A stretch of 64,000 nt of DNA from Janthinobacterium silvisoli (GCF_014200725.1 NZ_JACHCL010000001.1:1054001-1118000), one strand, 5' to 3'. Shown: positions 1 through 10,616, counted from the first letter of the stretch. Made by a program: numbers and translations. Notes: generated from the letters alone by a model not told the origin.

Positions 1-401
1 TGAGTCCAGCCGCGGATCAGGCGCGTGGCCAAATGCTGCAACTGGGCCAGCTCGACCTGCAGCTTGCCCTCATGGCTCTTGGCGCGCTGTGCAAAGATGT
101 CGAGGATCAGGCTGGTACGGTCCAGCACCCGCACATTCAGGCGCTTTTCCAGATTGCGCTGCTGTGCCGGCGAGAGGGCATGATTGAAGATGACGATTTC
201 CAGCTTGTCATTGACGACGGCGTCGCCAATCTCGTCCGCCTTGCCGCTACCGACAAAATAAGCAGAATCGGGACTGGAACGCTTGGCCGTGATGGTGGAA
301 ATCGGATCGGCGCCAGCCGAGCGCGACAACAGCATCAATTCCTCCATGCTGGCGGCAAAGTCGCTGTGACCGAAGTCAACCCCGACTAGTGCCGCGCGCA
401 T
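1..401 (-). CDS. hflX: GTPase HflX, N-terminal part (cut by window edge)
   Basis: This is the first 133 codons of the ribosome-associated GTPase HflX, which splits stalled or heat-damaged 70S ribosomes. The protein begins MRAALVGVDFG. It shows the HflX N-terminal domain, with the glycine-rich YFVGSGKADEI segment near residue 50 and the conserved LSPAQQRNLEKRL and DRTSLILDIFAQRA stretches near residues 75-105. The GTPase domain lies beyond the left edge. The ATG at 399-401 is the only in-frame start before an upstream stop. hfq lies 144 bp upstream on the same strand, the usual hfq-hflX order. The identification is firm although the gene is partial. Confidence 0.93.
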   Translation of the reverse strand, partial: MRAALVGVDFGHSDFAASMEELMLLSRSAGADPISTITAKRSSPDSAYFVGSGKADEIGDAVVNDKLEIVIFNHALSPAQQRNLEKRLNVRVLDRTSLILDIFAQRAKSHEGKLQVELAQLQHLATRLIRGWT

Positions 402-443
402 GATGGAAACAAATGAGTTGAAGCAAACACAGGCGCGATCAGT

Positions 444-500
444 GGCGCCGATGCAAATGCATCAGCGCCGCTGACGCGGACACGCGCGCAATTGCGCGCG
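444..500. other. Two hairpin-forming palindromes between hfq and hflX
   Basis: An 18-bp perfect palindrome, CGCGCGCAATTGCGCGCG, lies at 483-500. A second hairpin lies at 444-469: arms GGCGC plus GATGCA pair with TGCATC plus GCGCC around an AA loop, with one mismatched pair. Neither has a following T-run on the minus strand, so they are not classic terminators. They may shape or process the hfq-hflX transcript; that role is inference. Confidence 0.45.
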
Positions 501-545
501 CGGGCGATGGAGGGTGAGAGGCGCTGGGCCGTCAAGCTCAACGCT

Positions 546-782
546 TTACTCCGCTTCTGATTCAATATTGAGATTGACGGCACGGGCCGGCACCACTGTC
601 GAGATGGCATGCTTGTATACCATCTGAGTAACCGTATTGCGCAGCAATACGACATATTGATCGAACGATTCGATATGGCCTTGTAATTTAATACCATTGA
701 CCAGATAAATCGAGACCGGAACATGCTCTTTGCGTAATGCATTGAGGAATGGGTCTTGTAACAGTTGCCCTTTGTTGCTCAT
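546..782 (-). CDS. hfq: RNA chaperone Hfq
   Basis: This is the Sm-like RNA chaperone Hfq (78 aa), a homohexamer that anneals small RNAs to mRNA targets. The Sm1 region [19 protein letters not shown] and the Sm2 motif YKHAIS are both present. The QxxxLN motif near the N terminus that contacts RNA on the proximal face is intact (QDPFLN). The C-terminal tail is short (about 13 residues), as is common in betaproteobacteria and unlike the long tail of E. coli Hfq. A GGAG Shine-Dalgarno lies just upstream of the ATG. It sits between der and hflX, the conserved order. Confidence 0.98.
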   Translation of the reverse strand: MSNKGQLLQDPFLNALRKEHVPVSIYLVNGIKLQGHIESFDQYVVLLRNTVTQMVYKHAISTVVPARAVNLNIESEAE

Positions 783-1058
783 AACAGCTCCGTTGTTTAT
801 GTTGTTGTGTAGAAATTGGAGGCGACTCGCTTGATTTCAAGTGCTCACACAGTATTCTCTTGCAGAGAATGATGCATCGCAGCTACTGTAACCTGTTTTC
901 GCGATCGCTGTCGCGCATGGTGCATAGTTACGGCAATATCACCGTGACTATGTCCAGATTATTTAAAATCGGCACCGCATTTTCCATGCGGCGCCTTAAT
1001 GTAAACTTAATTACAAGCCATTTAAGCAATCAACCGTATTTTACAAATTCAAACCAGT
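783..1058 (-). promoter_or_regulatory. hfq upstream region
   Basis: This 276-bp gap between der and hfq is AT-richer than its surroundings. It contains the inverted repeat ATTCTC-ttgca-GAGAAT near 853-869. It is long enough for an independent hfq promoter, but I cannot assign -35 and -10 boxes with confidence. No open reading frame in it looks real. Confidence 0.3.
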
Positions 1059-2402
1059 TTATTTTGGCGTTCTGGCAAACGGGTTTTTACCGGTACGCAA
1101 TTCAATGCGCAATGGCGTGCCCACCAGCGAGAAAGTATCGCGGAAATGTTTTTCCAGATAACGCTTGTATGGCTCGCCCACGGCGTCGAGTGCATTGCCG
1201 TGTATCACGATCACCGGCGGGTTCATGCCACCCTGGTGAGCATAACGCAGTTTCGGGCGGATCGAACCCTTGCGGCGCGGCTCCTGCTTCTCTACCGCTT
1301 CGATCAGGGCGCGCGTCAGCTTCGGCGTCGACAGGTCGCACATGGCGGCCGCGTAGGCTGCGTTGAGCGATTTCATCAATGGGCCGATGCCGCTGCCTTT
1401 CAGCGCCGAAATAAAGTGCATATTGGCAAACGACAGGAAATCGAGCTTGCGGTCGAGGTCGATCTTGATCTCATCGCGCTCGTGCGATTGCAAGCCGTCC
1501 CATTTATTCACGGCCACCACCAGTGCGCGGCCCGATTCCAGGATAAAGCCGGCGATATGCGCGTCTTGCTCGGAAATATCTTGCTGCGCATCGAGCAGCA
1601 GGATCACCACGTTGGCTTCGGAAATCGATTGCAGCGTCTTCACTACCGAGAATTTCTCGATCGCTTCAAACACCTTGCCACGGCGGCGGATACCGGCCGT
1701 GTCGATCAAGGTGTATTGCTGGCCATCGCGCTCGAACGGAATCTCGATCGAGTCGCGGGTAGTGCCCGGCATGTCGAAGGCGATCACGCGCTCTTCGCCC
1801 AGCAGGGTGTTGACCAGGGTCGACTTGCCCACGTTCGGGCGGCCGACCAGCGCGATACGGATGCCGCGATCAGTCTTTTCCAGCTCTTCAGGCTCGTCCG
1901 GACGCTGCGCAAAGGCGGTGTCCAGCATGACTTCGACCAGGTCGGTCACGCCGTCGCCGTGCGCGGACGAGATCGCATATGGATCGCCCATGCCCAGCTC
2001 GTAGAAGTCCGAGACCACGGCCGTATAGCGCATGCCTTCGCTCTTGTTGACCACCAGCATGACCGGACGGCCACTCTTGCGCAGGAAGTCGGTGATGGTC
2101 TTGTCATGCGGCGTCAGGCCCTGACGGCCATCCACGATAAAGACCACCACGTCGGCTTCCGCCACGGCCTGCTTGGTCTGCAGTGCCATCTGGTGCATGA
2201 TGCCTTCCTTGGCGACGGGTTCGAAACCACCCGTATCGATGACCAGGAAGGGACGTTCGCCGACACGGCCTTCACCATAGTGACGATCGCGCGTCAACCC
2301 AGGCAAATCCGCCACCAGCGCATCGCGCGAGCGGGTCAGACGATTGAATAAAGTCGATTTCCCAACATTGGGTCGACCTACTAGTGCTATTACCGGCTTC
2401 AT
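1059..2402 (-). CDS. der: Ribosome biogenesis GTPase Der (EngA)
   Basis: Der is the double-GTPase factor for 50S subunit maturation (447 aa, normal length). Two complete G domains are visible. The first has GRPNVGKST at about residues 8-16, DTGG and NKSE. The second has GRPNVGKST at about 188, [10 protein letters not shown] and NKWD. A C-terminal KH-like domain follows. The ATG at 2402 lies 4 bp after the bamB stop, so the two genes are surely co-transcribed. The bamB-der-hfq order is the usual betaproteobacterial one. No key residue is missing. Confidence 0.97.
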   Translation of the reverse strand: MKPVIALVGRPNVGKSTLFNRLTRSRDALVADLPGLTRDRHYGEGRVGERPFLVIDTGGFEPVAKEGIMHQMALQTKQAVAEADVVVFIVDGRQGLTPHDKTITDFLRKSGRPVMLVVNKSEGMRYTAVVSDFYELGMGDPYAISSAHGDGVTDLVEVMLDTAFAQRPDEPEELEKTDRGIRIALVGRPNVGKSTLVNTLLGEERVIAFDMPGTTRDSIEIPFERDGQQYTLIDTAGIRRRGKVFEAIEKFSVVKTLQSISEANVVILLLDAQQDISEQDAHIAGFILESGRALVVAVNKWDGLQSHERDEIKIDLDRKLDFLSFANMHFISALKGSGIGPLMKSLNAAYAAAMCDLSTPKLTRALIEAVEKQEPRRKGSIRPKLRYAHQGGMNPPVIVIHGNALDAVGEPYKRYLEKHFRDTFSLVGTPLRIELRTGKNPFARTPK

Positions 2403-2406
2403 TGTA

Positions 2407-3552
2407 TTACTCGACCGCGAGAGCGATCACTGTCCCTGATTGGGTTTGAAAAATCAAATTCGAACCGGCGACAACGGGGGCCGAAACAATCGGACTACCG
2501 TCGGTGCTGACCCGACCTATAAATGCGCCATCTTCCCGTGACAGGAAGTGGATGTAACCTTGATAATCGCCAACCGCAACGCTGCGGCCAAACGAGGCTG
2601 GCGTCGACACGCGACGGCGTGCCAGTCCGTCATTCTTCCAGGCGCTCTGCCCTGCTTCGCGGCTGAACGCCGTCACGGCACCCTGTTCATCGACGGCAAA
2701 CACGAAGCGCTGGTCGACCGCCACGCCTACGTCGGACGAGTAAGGCTTGGTCCAGCGGGGCACGCCGGTGGCCGCATCGAAGCAGCCGGCCTTGCCCTGG
2801 TAAGTGACGGTGCACACTTCGTTTTCAAACACCACCGGCGCACCGGCGATGTCGGACACGCGTTCCAGTTCCGTGGCGCCGCGCGGTTCGCTGACCACGT
2901 TTTCCCAGCGTACTACGCCGGTTGCCGTGGTCAACGCCATCAGCTTGCCACCCGGCTGTGCCACGTAGAGGTTGGCGCCGCCCACTACCATGCCCGGCGC
3001 ATTGCGCAGGGTCAATGCTGGCGTTGCGCGCTGTACTACCCACTTGCGCTCACCCGTCTTGGCATCGATGCCGACGATGCGGTTATCGACGCTGCGTACG
3101 GCGACGATACCCTGGCTGACGACAGGCGCCGTCAACACTTCGCTCGACGCCTGGTAGGTCCACAATGGTTTGCCATCGGCATCAAAAGCCAGCACGGTGC
3201 CCTTGGCGCCGCCCACGGCGACGATGCTGCCATCGGTGCCGGCGCTGGAAGTGATGTCGCTACCGGCCTTGACGCGCCAGGTTTCACGGCCGGTGGCTGC
3301 ATCGAGGCGCGCCAGCGCGCCATCGGCACTGACCACGTACAGGCTGCTGCCGGACAGCGCCGGGCTGAAGGCATACACGCCTGACTTGCCGATGGAATAT
3401 TTCCATGCATCGCGCACGGCGAGGCTCGATTTTAACTCGACCAGTGGTGCCGGCTCGACTTTCGGATCTTTCTTGGCAAACGGATTCAAGGACGAGCAAC
3501 CCGCCACCAGCACCAACAGGCTTGCAGCTACCAGCTTTTCAGTGACACGCAT
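2407..3552 (-). CDS. bamB: Outer membrane protein assembly factor BamB
   Basis: BamB is the beta-propeller lipoprotein of the BAM complex that inserts beta-barrel proteins in the outer membrane. The N terminus has a lipoprotein signal ending in the lipobox VAGC (Cys at about residue 19). The rest is a PQQ-like eight-bladed propeller, with repeated AxDAxTGxxxW-type turns such as [23 protein letters not shown] and [11 protein letters not shown]. The length of 381 aa matches the family. It lies directly upstream of der and downstream of the YfgM-like gene, as in E. coli and other proteobacteria. Confidence 0.96.
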   Translation of the reverse strand: MRVTEKLVAASLLVLVAGCSSLNPFAKKDPKVEPAPLVELKSSLAVRDAWKYSIGKSGVYAFSPALSGSSLYVVSADGALARLDAATGRETWRVKAGSDITSSAGTDGSIVAVGGAKGTVLAFDADGKPLWTYQASSEVLTAPVVSQGIVAVRSVDNRIVGIDAKTGERKWVVQRATPALTLRNAPGMVVGGANLYVAQPGGKLMALTTATGVVRWENVVSEPRGATELERVSDIAGAPVVFENEVCTVTYQGKAGCFDAATGVPRWTKPYSSDVGVAVDQRFVFAVDEQGAVTAFSREAGQSAWKNDGLARRRVSTPASFGRSVAVGDYQGYIHFLSREDGAFIGRVSTDGSPIVSAPVVAGSNLIFQTQSGTVIALAVE

Positions 3553-3636
3553 AAGTGTTATCCAACCTTCTTCTTGTACTTGTAAGGGTCGAGCCGCCGG
3601 CAGTAACGCCGCGCAGCAGAACCGGTAGTTTTCCTA

Positions 3637-4305
3637 TCAGGCCGCAGCTTGATCTGCCTTGGCTTTGTCTTCCGGCACCGTGCCGCCGATCGCTTCCAGT
3701 TTCACCTGGATCAATTGACGGCCTGGATTATCCTTGGCGGTAGCAGCCAGCGCTGCCAGGTAGGCGGTGCGGGCGTCGGCCAGCTTGTTTTGCGCGACCA
3801 GGATATCGCCCTTGCGGTCCGCCACGGCGCCGGCAAATTGCGGCAGGTTGGCGGACGCCAGTACTTTCAGCGCTTCATCGTACGACTTCTCATCCATCAG
3901 CACGCCAGCCAGGCGCAGTTGCGCGATGACCTTGTATTCTTCGCTGCCATGGTCCGCTACCCATTGCAACTGGGTCTTGGCGGCTTTCAGATCATTCGCG
4001 TCGAAAGCCGTCTTGGCGGCGGCCAGCGCAGCCATCTGCGCGTAGGCGGTGCCGCTGAAACGCGACTGCATGTCGGACGCCGCGCGCTGCACCTTGACGT
4101 TGTCCTTGGCGACGATGGCGTTTTGCAGTTCATCGTACAACTGGCCAGCTTGCGCCGCCTGGTTGCGCTGATAGTACTGCCAACCGGCCCAGCCGCTGTA
4201 GGCGGCCAGCGCGACGATCAAGACCCAGGAGGTCACGTTGCCGTTGCGTTGCCACCAGGCTTTGAGGGTTGCCAGTTGTTCTTGTTCTTCGTGATCGTAT
4301 GCCAT
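3637..4305 (-). CDS. YfgM-like tetratricopeptide membrane protein
   Basis: This 222-aa protein has a short cytoplasmic N terminus (MAYDHEEQEQLATLKAWW) and one transmembrane helix at about residues 24-46. A periplasmic TPR-like helical domain follows. This is the layout of YfgM (TPR_21 family), which works with the SecYEG-associated chaperone PpiD in periplasmic protein handling. It sits between hisS and bamB, exactly where yfgM lies in E. coli, and this supports the assignment. The alanine-rich C-terminal tail has no recognisable motif. The Shine-Dalgarno is weak, but the ATG at 4305 gives the full conserved N terminus. Confidence 0.88.
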   Translation of the reverse strand: MAYDHEEQEQLATLKAWWQRNGNVTSWVLIVALAAYSGWAGWQYYQRNQAAQAGQLYDELQNAIVAKDNVKVQRAASDMQSRFSGTAYAQMAALAAAKTAFDANDLKAAKTQLQWVADHGSEEYKVIAQLRLAGVLMDEKSYDEALKVLASANLPQFAGAVADRKGDILVAQNKLADARTAYLAALAATAKDNPGRQLIQVKLEAIGGTVPEDKAKADQAAA

Positions 4306-4395
4306 GAGTCGTCAGTTTTAATGAATAGTTAATCGAAGTTAGCGAAGGGTAGAACGGTATTGTTTCAGATTAATAAGACAAATTAATAGCGCAGA

Positions 4396-5757
4396 TTAAT
4401 GATGGTGATGCACGTGGCCATCAGCACCATGGTCATGGCCGCAATCATGGCTGCCGATGATCTGGTCCACCAGGTAATCGACGACGTCGTCGAACGGCAC
4501 CGTGTTTTGCTGCGACCCAGCTTCCGCTTCGCGCATGGCTTTTACGGTGGCAACGTGGTTGGCGATTTCATCGTCGCCCAGGATCACGGCAAACGCCGCG
4601 CCGCTGGCGTCGGCCTTTTTCATCTGGTTCTTGAAGGCGCCGCCGCCATTGCTCGCTGCGCAATGTAGCACAACGTCCAGGCCGGCATCGCGTATCCGCT
4701 CGGCCAGCACGAAGGCCTGCAAGCCCGCTTCTTCGCCTTGATGCACCAGATACACGTCGCACAGGGCTGGCTGTTCTGGCTCGGCCGCATCTTTCATCAG
4801 CAAGACCAGGCGTTCGACGCCCATGCCGAAACCGACCGCCGGCGTGGACTTGCCACCAAACATTTCCACCATGCCGTCATAGCGGCCACCGGCGCAGACC
4901 GTGCCTTGCGCACCCAGCTTGTCGCTGACCCACTCGAACACGGTGCGGTTGTAATAATCCAGGCCGCGCACCAGGCGTGGATTGATGGTAAATGGAATAT
5001 TGTTGTGGTTCAAAATCTTTTGCACGCCAGCAAAGTGCGCCAGCGATTCTTCGCCCAGATAGTCCAGCAGCTTCGGCGCGCCATTGACCAGGTCCTGCAT
5101 GGCAGGATTCTTGGTGTCGAGGATGCGCAGCGGATTGCTGTGCAGGCGGCGCTTGGCTTCTTCGTCGAGCAGCTCGCTATGGCCTTCCAGATAGGCGATC
5201 AGGTCGGCCCGGTGGCGCAGGCGCTCGGCCGCATCGCCGATCGAGTTCAATTCCAGGCGGATGCCTTCCAGGCCCAGGTCATCCCACAGGCGGCGCGTCA
5301 TCATGATCAGCTCGGCATCGATATCGGGACCGGTAAAGCCGATCGCTTCCGCGCCAAACTGGTGGAACTGGCGGTAACGGCCTTTTTGCGGACGCTCGTG
5401 GCGGAACATCTGGCCCTTGTACCACAGGCGTTTCGGCCCTTCGTAGACCAGGTTGTGCTCGACCACGGCGCGCACTACGCCAGCCGTGCCTTCAGGGCGC
5501 AGGGTCAGGTTGTCGCCGTTCATCGAATCGGTGAACGAATACATTTCCTTTTCCACGATATCGGTCACGGCGCCAATCGCGCGCGCGAACAGCTTCGTTT
5601 CTTCGACGATAGGCGTGCGGATTTGCTGGAAGCCATAGCTTTGCAGCACGGATTGCGCCGTGTTTTCAAACAATTCCCATAGGGCCGCGTCGGCCGGCAG
5701 CACGTCATTCATGCCTTTGACGGCGGTGATTTTATCGAATTTCTTATTTTCAGACAT
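4396..5757 (-). CDS. hisS: Histidine--tRNA ligase with histidine-rich tail
   Basis: This is the class II synthetase that charges tRNA-His (453 aa). Motif 2 ([14 protein letters not shown]), the histidine-binding loop [12 protein letters not shown], the SAM-like motif [13 protein letters not shown] and motif 3 ([11 protein letters not shown]) are all present. The anticodon-binding domain follows. The unusual part is the last 18 residues, [18 protein letters not shown], which hold eight histidines plus one cysteine. They lie beyond the normal end of the anticodon domain. They look like a natural metal-binding tail. hisS sits between ispG and the YfgM-like gene in one operon. Confidence 0.97.
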   Translation of the reverse strand: MSENKKFDKITAVKGMNDVLPADAALWELFENTAQSVLQSYGFQQIRTPIVEETKLFARAIGAVTDIVEKEMYSFTDSMNGDNLTLRPEGTAGVVRAVVEHNLVYEGPKRLWYKGQMFRHERPQKGRYRQFHQFGAEAIGFTGPDIDAELIMMTRRLWDDLGLEGIRLELNSIGDAAERLRHRADLIAYLEGHSELLDEEAKRRLHSNPLRILDTKNPAMQDLVNGAPKLLDYLGEESLAHFAGVQKILNHNNIPFTINPRLVRGLDYYNRTVFEWVSDKLGAQGTVCAGGRYDGMVEMFGGKSTPAVGFGMGVERLVLLMKDAAEPEQPALCDVYLVHQGEEAGLQAFVLAERIRDAGLDVVLHCAASNGGGAFKNQMKKADASGAAFAVILGDDEIANHVATVKAMREAEAGSQQNTVPFDDVVDYLVDQIIGSHDCGHDHGADGHVHHHH

Positions 5758-5791
5758 AGTGTTCTTCTTTACTGTTTTTACCGGTATATGC

Positions 5792-7057
5792 TCAGGCCGC
5801 TACTTTGCCGTAGTGGCTCTTCACATAATTCAAGACGATGTCCTGGAATTCTTCCACGATGCGCTCGCCGCGCAGGGTGACGACTTTTTCGCCATCGACA
5901 AACACGGGCGCAGCCGGCGATTCGCCAGTGCCGGGCAGGCTGATGCCGATGTTGGCGTGTTTCGATTCGCCGGGGCCGTTGACGATGCAGCCCATCACGG
6001 CCACATTCATCGCTTCCACGCCCGGATAGGATTTTTTCCATTCCGGCATCTGCTCGCGCAGATAGGTCTGGATATTGTCAGCCAGTTCCTGGAACGTGGT
6101 CGAGGTGGTGCGGCCGCAACCGGGGCAGGCAATCACCATCGGCGCGAACTTGCGCAAGCCCATGGTTTGCAGGATTTCCTGGCCCACGATCACTTCGCGC
6201 GTACGGTCGCCGCCCGGCTCGGGCGTGAGCGAAATACGGATGGTGTCGCCGATGCCTTCCTGCAACAGCACCGCCAGCGCCGCCGTCGAGGCCACGATGC
6301 CCTTGCTGCCCATGCCCGCTTCCGTCAAGCCCAGGTGTAGCGGATAATCGCAGCGTTGGGACAATTCGCGGTAGACAGCGATCAGATCCTGCACGCCCGA
6401 CACCTTGCACGACAAAATAATCTTGTCGCGGCCCAGACCCAGCTCTTCGGCACGCACGGCGTTTTCTATCGCCGAGGTTACCAGCGCTTCATACATGACC
6501 GCTTGCGCCGGCCACGGTTCGGCACGGCCCGCGTTCTCATCCATGATGCGGGCGAGCAAGGCTTGATCCAGGCTGCCCCAGTTCACGCCGATGCGCACCG
6601 GCTTGTCATACTTGCAGGCCGCTTCGATCATTTGCGCAAATTGCGTATCGCGCTTGGCGCCCTTGCCCACGTTGCCAGGGTTGATACGGTACTTCGACAG
6701 CGCGCGCGCGCAATCAGGATAGTCGTTCAACAGCGTATGGCCGTTGTAATGGAAATCGCCCACCAGCGGCACGTCGATACCCATCTTGTCGAGCTGGTCG
6801 CGGATGTAGGGCACGGCGGCAGCCGATTCGGGACGGTCCACCGTCAGGCGCACCAGTTCGGATCCGGCACGCGCCAGTTCCTTGATCTGGATCGCCGTAC
6901 CGATCGCATCGGCCGTATCCGTATTGGTCATCGACTGCACCACCACGGGGGCGTCGCCGCCCACCCAGATCTGGCGCTGGCCGTGCGCGATCAGCACTTT
7001 GCGGCTGTCGCGGCGGCCTGAAGGACCGGAACCGATCGCTGTATTCGAGGTAGCCAT
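5792..7057 (-). CDS. ispG: 4-hydroxy-3-methylbut-2-enyl diphosphate synthase IspG
   Basis: IspG catalyses the penultimate step of the MEP isoprenoid pathway, converting MEcPP to HMBPP with a [4Fe-4S] cluster. The N-terminal TIM-barrel part includes [12 protein letters not shown] and VGDFHYNGH. The C-terminal cluster domain has CPGCGRTT and, further on, [11 protein letters not shown], which supply the three cysteine ligands. The length of 421 aa is usual for the betaproteobacterial form. It lies between rodZ and hisS. The alternative name gcpE refers to the same gene. Confidence 0.97.
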   Translation of the reverse strand: MATSNTAIGSGPSGRRDSRKVLIAHGQRQIWVGGDAPVVVQSMTNTDTADAIGTAIQIKELARAGSELVRLTVDRPESAAAVPYIRDQLDKMGIDVPLVGDFHYNGHTLLNDYPDCARALSKYRINPGNVGKGAKRDTQFAQMIEAACKYDKPVRIGVNWGSLDQALLARIMDENAGRAEPWPAQAVMYEALVTSAIENAVRAEELGLGRDKIILSCKVSGVQDLIAVYRELSQRCDYPLHLGLTEAGMGSKGIVASTAALAVLLQEGIGDTIRISLTPEPGGDRTREVIVGQEILQTMGLRKFAPMVIACPGCGRTTSTTFQELADNIQTYLREQMPEWKKSYPGVEAMNVAVMGCIVNGPGESKHANIGISLPGTGESPAAPVFVDGEKVVTLRGERIVEEFQDIVLNYVKSHYGKVAA

Positions 7058-7097
7058 ATGTTTCGTCTTGTGAGTTGTTTATTGCAATTGTGACTAT

Positions 7098-8087
7098 TTA
7101 TTCGATGCTGACACGTGCAATCGTACCACCAGGTACGGTCGGCAAGTCCAGCTTGGCGCCACGCAAGGTCGCTTGCACGGCGCCTGGCTTGCCGACCACC
7201 AGTGTTGCCGGGCCGGCGATATTAAATGTTTCAGTGCTGCCAGCGCGCATCATGCGCGACACCAGCGGCGTGGTACCGCGACGGCGAATTTCTACCCAGG
7301 AATCTTGCTCAATTTTCAGCACCAGCGCGTTGGCGCTTGCTGCTGCGGCCGGCGGCGTGACAGCGGCCGCTTCAGGTGCAGGAGCGGGGGCTGGCGCGGC
7401 AGGAGCGGCAGCTGCCGGGACCGACGCTGCAGCCGACGCGGCCGTTCCCGTCTGCGTATCATTGGCCGGCGGCGGCACGGAAATGAGCGGCACGGATGGC
7501 GTCTGCACGGGCGTCAGATCCTGGCCCGGCTTGATCAGGGTGGTTTCCACCGGACCGGACATCGCAGGATGATCGGCTTCCTTGTCCTTGTCCACATGGG
7601 CCATCAAGGCTGCCGGAACATAGCCGAGCTTGTAAGCGCCAAAGGCGGCAACTGCCACCACGACCACGGCGCCAACGATCCATACTACGGGCGAACTGGA
7701 CGAGCGATGCGTCATCGATGGAAAGCGCGACTCTGAAAACGTCGCCGAAATTTCCCGCCGCACCGGCGTGGCCGGATCTTGCGTCGGCGCTGCCGCCACT
7801 TCGATCAGGGCCACCAGCGGCGCCGCATCGAGCCTGACTACCTTGGCATAAGCGCGCACAAAACCGCGCACCACCGCCACATTCGGCAAAGCGGCCGTAT
7901 CACCCTGCTCCAGCGCGATCACCTGGCGCGGCGCCAGCTTGAGCTGGTCCGCCACCTGTTCCACCGGCCAGCCCAGCGCTTCGCGCTGCGCCTTCAATTG
8001 CGCCCCTGCCGACGCCAGACCACCCTGGGGCTGCTGCTGAGGCGTCTCTGCCTGCTCTGAATTCATTGGTATCCCTGTCTCACTCAT
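7098..8087 (-). CDS. RodZ-like protein (HTH plus DUF4115)
   Basis: This is a RodZ-family cytoskeletal membrane protein of about 329 aa. It has an N-terminal helix-turn-helix of the Xre/HTH_25 type (GAQLKAQREALGWPVEQVADQLKLAPRQVIALEQGD), which in RodZ binds MreB. One transmembrane helix follows (about VVWIVGAVVVVAVAAFGAYKLG), then a Pro/Ala-rich periplasmic linker and a C-terminal DUF4115 beta domain (SWVEIRRRGTTPLVSRMM). The chosen ATG at 8087 overlaps the pilF stop by 8 bp. A second ATG at 8066, with AGGG six bases upstream, is equally plausible. The pilF-rodZ-ispG neighbourhood is conserved. Confidence 0.85.
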   Translation of the reverse strand: MSETGIPMNSEQAETPQQQPQGGLASAGAQLKAQREALGWPVEQVADQLKLAPRQVIALEQGDTAALPNVAVVRGFVRAYAKVVRLDAAPLVALIEVAAAPTQDPATPVRREISATFSESRFPSMTHRSSSSPVVWIVGAVVVVAVAAFGAYKLGYVPAALMAHVDKDKEADHPAMSGPVETTLIKPGQDLTPVQTPSVPLISVPPPANDTQTGTAASAAASVPAAAAPAAPAPAPAPEAAAVTPPAAAASANALVLKIEQDSWVEIRRRGTTPLVSRMMRAGSTETFNIAGPATLVVGKPGAVQATLRGAKLDLPTVPGGTIARVSIE

Positions 8088-8892
8088 CAAACGCCCCATT
8101 TTGATAAGCAGCATATTCGGGGGAGGCGGAATGGTGGTGACGCAATTGCGCCGCCAGGCCAGCCTCCGCGCCCACATCCCCGAGCTGATGCTGCACCTTG
8201 ATCCCGAGCCACAGCACATCGGCCGTTTGGCTCTCCATAGTCGCTACTTTACCGAGCCGCGCAAGATAAAAAGCCGCTTGCCGGTAGTCTTGCTGTTCGT
8301 AATATACGCGCGCCAGACCGGCATTTGTCGCCGCCACGTCTGGTGCGATCTGCAGCGCCCGTAACCAATACGCGCCAGCGCGCTGATATTGTTTCAAACT
8401 CGCACTGCATGCGCCCGCATTATGCAGCGCCTTTTCCGGTGTTACATAGGAAACATCTTGCAGCGCCGCATCAAAATAAGCCAGCGATTGCGCCGCGCGT
8501 CCCGTCTGGCACAGAAACAGGCCGTAATTATTGCTCAACTCAGGATTGTGGGGCGCAAGGCGCAAGGCGTAAAGGAAATCTTTCTCAGCAGGCAAATTTT
8601 GCTGCCGGCCCGCCTGGATCAGCGCACGCATGCCATAGGCCTGGGCGTCGCCTGGCGCCAGCAACAACGCCTGCGTCACTTCCTCAAACGCCACGTCCAG
8701 CTGGCCTGCGCCGTAGTAGGCGCTGGCCAGCTGCAAACGCAGGCTGGCGCGCTGCTGGGCCGGATTGGTGGCAGTGGCAGCAGTGGCGGCAGTGGCACCC
8801 AAGACCTTGTCATCATGCGCAGCGGAAGCACAGCCGACCAGCAGCACAGCCAGGCTAACAGCAGCCACAGCGAGCAAGCGATGGTAAGCCAT
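8080..8892 (-). CDS. pilF: Type IV pilus biogenesis lipoprotein PilF/PilW
   Basis: This TPR lipoprotein acts as pilotin for the PilQ secretin and helps type IV pilus stability. The signal peptide ends in the lipobox LVGC. TPR units follow (QLASAYYGAGQLDVAFEEVTQALLLAPGD-type, repeated through about residue 240). I chose the ATG at 8892 because GGGGGA lies just upstream and the signal peptide then has a normal length. Another in-frame ATG at 8902-8904 shares a base with the rlmN stop (TGATG). The gene lies between rlmN and rodZ, the standard order. Confidence 0.88.
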   Translation of the reverse strand: MAYHRLLAVAAVSLAVLLVGCASAAHDDKVLGATAATAATATNPAQQRASLRLQLASAYYGAGQLDVAFEEVTQALLLAPGDAQAYGMRALIQAGRQQNLPAEKDFLYALRLAPHNPELSNNYGLFLCQTGRAAQSLAYFDAALQDVSYVTPEKALHNAGACSASLKQYQRAGAYWLRALQIAPDVAATNAGLARVYYEQQDYRQAAFYLARLGKVATMESQTADVLWLGIKVQHQLGDVGAEAGLAAQLRHHHSASPEYAAYQNGAFDE

Positions 8893-8903
8893 GCCTTCCC
8901 CCA

Positions 8904-10079
8904 TCAGGAGCGGATCTCCACGATTTTTCCGAAATTGGCGCCAAACTTCTGCTGGTATTCCGTCATTTTTTCCATGCGCTCCTGCACCCGCGTGCGGTCC
9001 TTGACTTCGCCGGCCAACTGGCCGCAGGCGGCGTCGATATCGTCGCCGCGCGTCTTGCGCACGGTGGTGATGATGCCGCCATCCATCAGCACCTGGGCAA
9101 ACGCCTTGATGCGCGGGTTTTTCGAACGGAACAGGCCCGATTCCGGGAACGGGTTGAACGGGATCAGGTTGAACTTGCAGTTCACGCCGAACTCGCGGTC
9201 TTGCACCAGCGCCAGCAGTTCGCGCGCGTGTTCGTCGCTATCGTTGACGCCATCGAGCATGCAGTATTCGAAGGTAATGAAATCGCGCGGCGCGAATTCC
9301 AGGTAGCGCTTGCAGGCCGCCATCAATTCCTTCAGCGGGTATTTCTTGTTCAGCGGAATCAGCCCATCGCGCAGCTTGTCGTTCGAGGCGTGCAGCGAGA
9401 CGGCCAGGGCCACCGGCACTTCCTGCGACAGCTTGTCCATCATCGGCACCACGCCCGAGGTCGACAAGGTCACGCGGCGGCGCGACAGGCCGTAGGCGTT
9501 ATCGTCGAGCATCAATTTGAGGGCGGTGACGGTCGGCTCAAAGTTAAGCAGGGGCTCGCCCATGCCCATCATCACCACGTTGGTGATCTGGCGCTCGCCT
9601 TTCGGGCCTGGTTCGATACCCTTGGTGCGGCGCAATTCAAATTCTGCCATCCACAACTGGCCGATGATTTCACCGACTGTCAGGTTGCGGTTGAAGCCTT
9701 GCTTGCCAGTCGAGCAGAAACGGCAATTAACGGCGCAGCCGGCCTGGGTCGAGATGCACAGGGTGCCGCGGTTGTCTTCCGGGATGAACACGGTTTCCAC
9801 GGCATTGCCATTGCCCACGTCGACCAGCCACTTGCGCGTGCCATCCGTCGACGTATGGTCGCTGATGATGGCCGGGGCGCGCACTTCGGCGCGCGTCGCC
9901 AGCTTGTCGCGCAGCGACTTGGCCAGGTCCGTCATAGCGTCGAAATCGGAGGCGCCGAACTGGTGTATCCAGCGTTGCAATTGTTTCGCACGAAACGGTT
10001 TCTCTCCCAACTCGGCGCAGTAAGCGATGAGTTGCGCGGGATCGAGGTCCAGCAAGTTGGTGAGTGTCGTCGTAGTCAT
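8904..10079 (-). CDS. rlmN: Dual-specificity RNA methyltransferase RlmN
   Basis: RlmN is the radical-SAM enzyme that methylates C2 of A2503 in 23S rRNA and A37 in some tRNAs. The radical-SAM motif CxxxCxxC is seen as [20 protein letters not shown] (SAM binding) and the N-terminal RNA-binding domain are present. A conserved cysteine lies in the [11 protein letters not shown] stretch, and the catalytic C-terminal cysteine lies in [14 protein letters not shown]. The start at 10079 ([17 protein letters not shown]) matches the usual family N terminus. In-frame upstream codons lack a better Shine-Dalgarno. Confidence 0.96.
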   Translation of the reverse strand: MTTTTLTNLLDLDPAQLIAYCAELGEKPFRAKQLQRWIHQFGASDFDAMTDLAKSLRDKLATRAEVRAPAIISDHTSTDGTRKWLVDVGNGNAVETVFIPEDNRGTLCISTQAGCAVNCRFCSTGKQGFNRNLTVGEIIGQLWMAEFELRRTKGIEPGPKGERQITNVVMMGMGEPLLNFEPTVTALKLMLDDNAYGLSRRRVTLSTSGVVPMMDKLSQEVPVALAVSLHASNDKLRDGLIPLNKKYPLKELMAACKRYLEFAPRDFITFEYCMLDGVNDSDEHARELLALVQDREFGVNCKFNLIPFNPFPESGLFRSKNPRIKAFAQVLMDGGIITTVRKTRGDDIDAACGQLAGEVKDRTRVQERMEKMTEYQQKFGANFGKIVEIRS

Positions 10080-10199
10080 GATCATATCTATTCTAAAAAT
10101 CCGTCCCCGCGCGCGCAAAAAAAAACCAGGCGCAGCGGGAACAGGGGGTGATAAAGTTATTTCACAGATAACGCCAGGAAATAACGTTATCTAAGGCAA

Positions 10200-10616
10200 T
10201 TAAGCCTTCAGTTCTGGGAAGAAGTAAGCGATTTCTACTTTGCCAGCTTCGACAGCGTCGGAGCCGTGTACGGCGTTAGCGTCGATCGAATCAGCGAAAT
10301 CGGCGCGGATCGTGCCTTTTTCTGCTTTCTTCGGATCGGTTGCGCCCATCAGATCGCGGTGGGCCAGAACGGCGTTTTCGCCTTCCAGAGCCTGGATCAT
10401 GACTGGGCCGGAAACCATGAAGTCCACCAGGTCTTTGAAGAAGCCGCGCTCTTTGTGCGCTGCGTAGAAGCCTTCAGCTTGTTCGCGCGACAATTGGGTC
10501 ATGCGGGCTGCAACGATTTTCAAGCCAGCGTTTTCGAAACGGCTGTAGATTTGGCCGATTACGTTTTTTGCAACTGCGTCTGGTTTGATGATCGACAGGG
10601 TGCGTTCGATTGCCAT
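10200..10616 (-). CDS. ndk: Nucleoside diphosphate kinase
   Basis: Ndk transfers the gamma phosphate from ATP to other NDPs (138 aa, cytosolic). [18 protein letters not shown], the [13 protein letters not shown] segment and the active-site motif NAVHGSD (phospho-accepting His) are present. The ATG at 10616 has GGAG about 10 bases upstream. The gene is the first of the long minus-strand housekeeping block. A 220-bp gap separates it from the divergent Bax-inhibitor gene, so the block promoter probably lies there. Confidence 0.97.
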   Translation of the reverse strand: MAIERTLSIIKPDAVAKNVIGQIYSRFENAGLKIVAARMTQLSREQAEGFYAAHKERGFFKDLVDFMVSGPVMIQALEGENAVLAHRDLMGATDPKKAEKGTIRADFADSIDANAVHGSDAVEAGKVEIAYFFPELKA

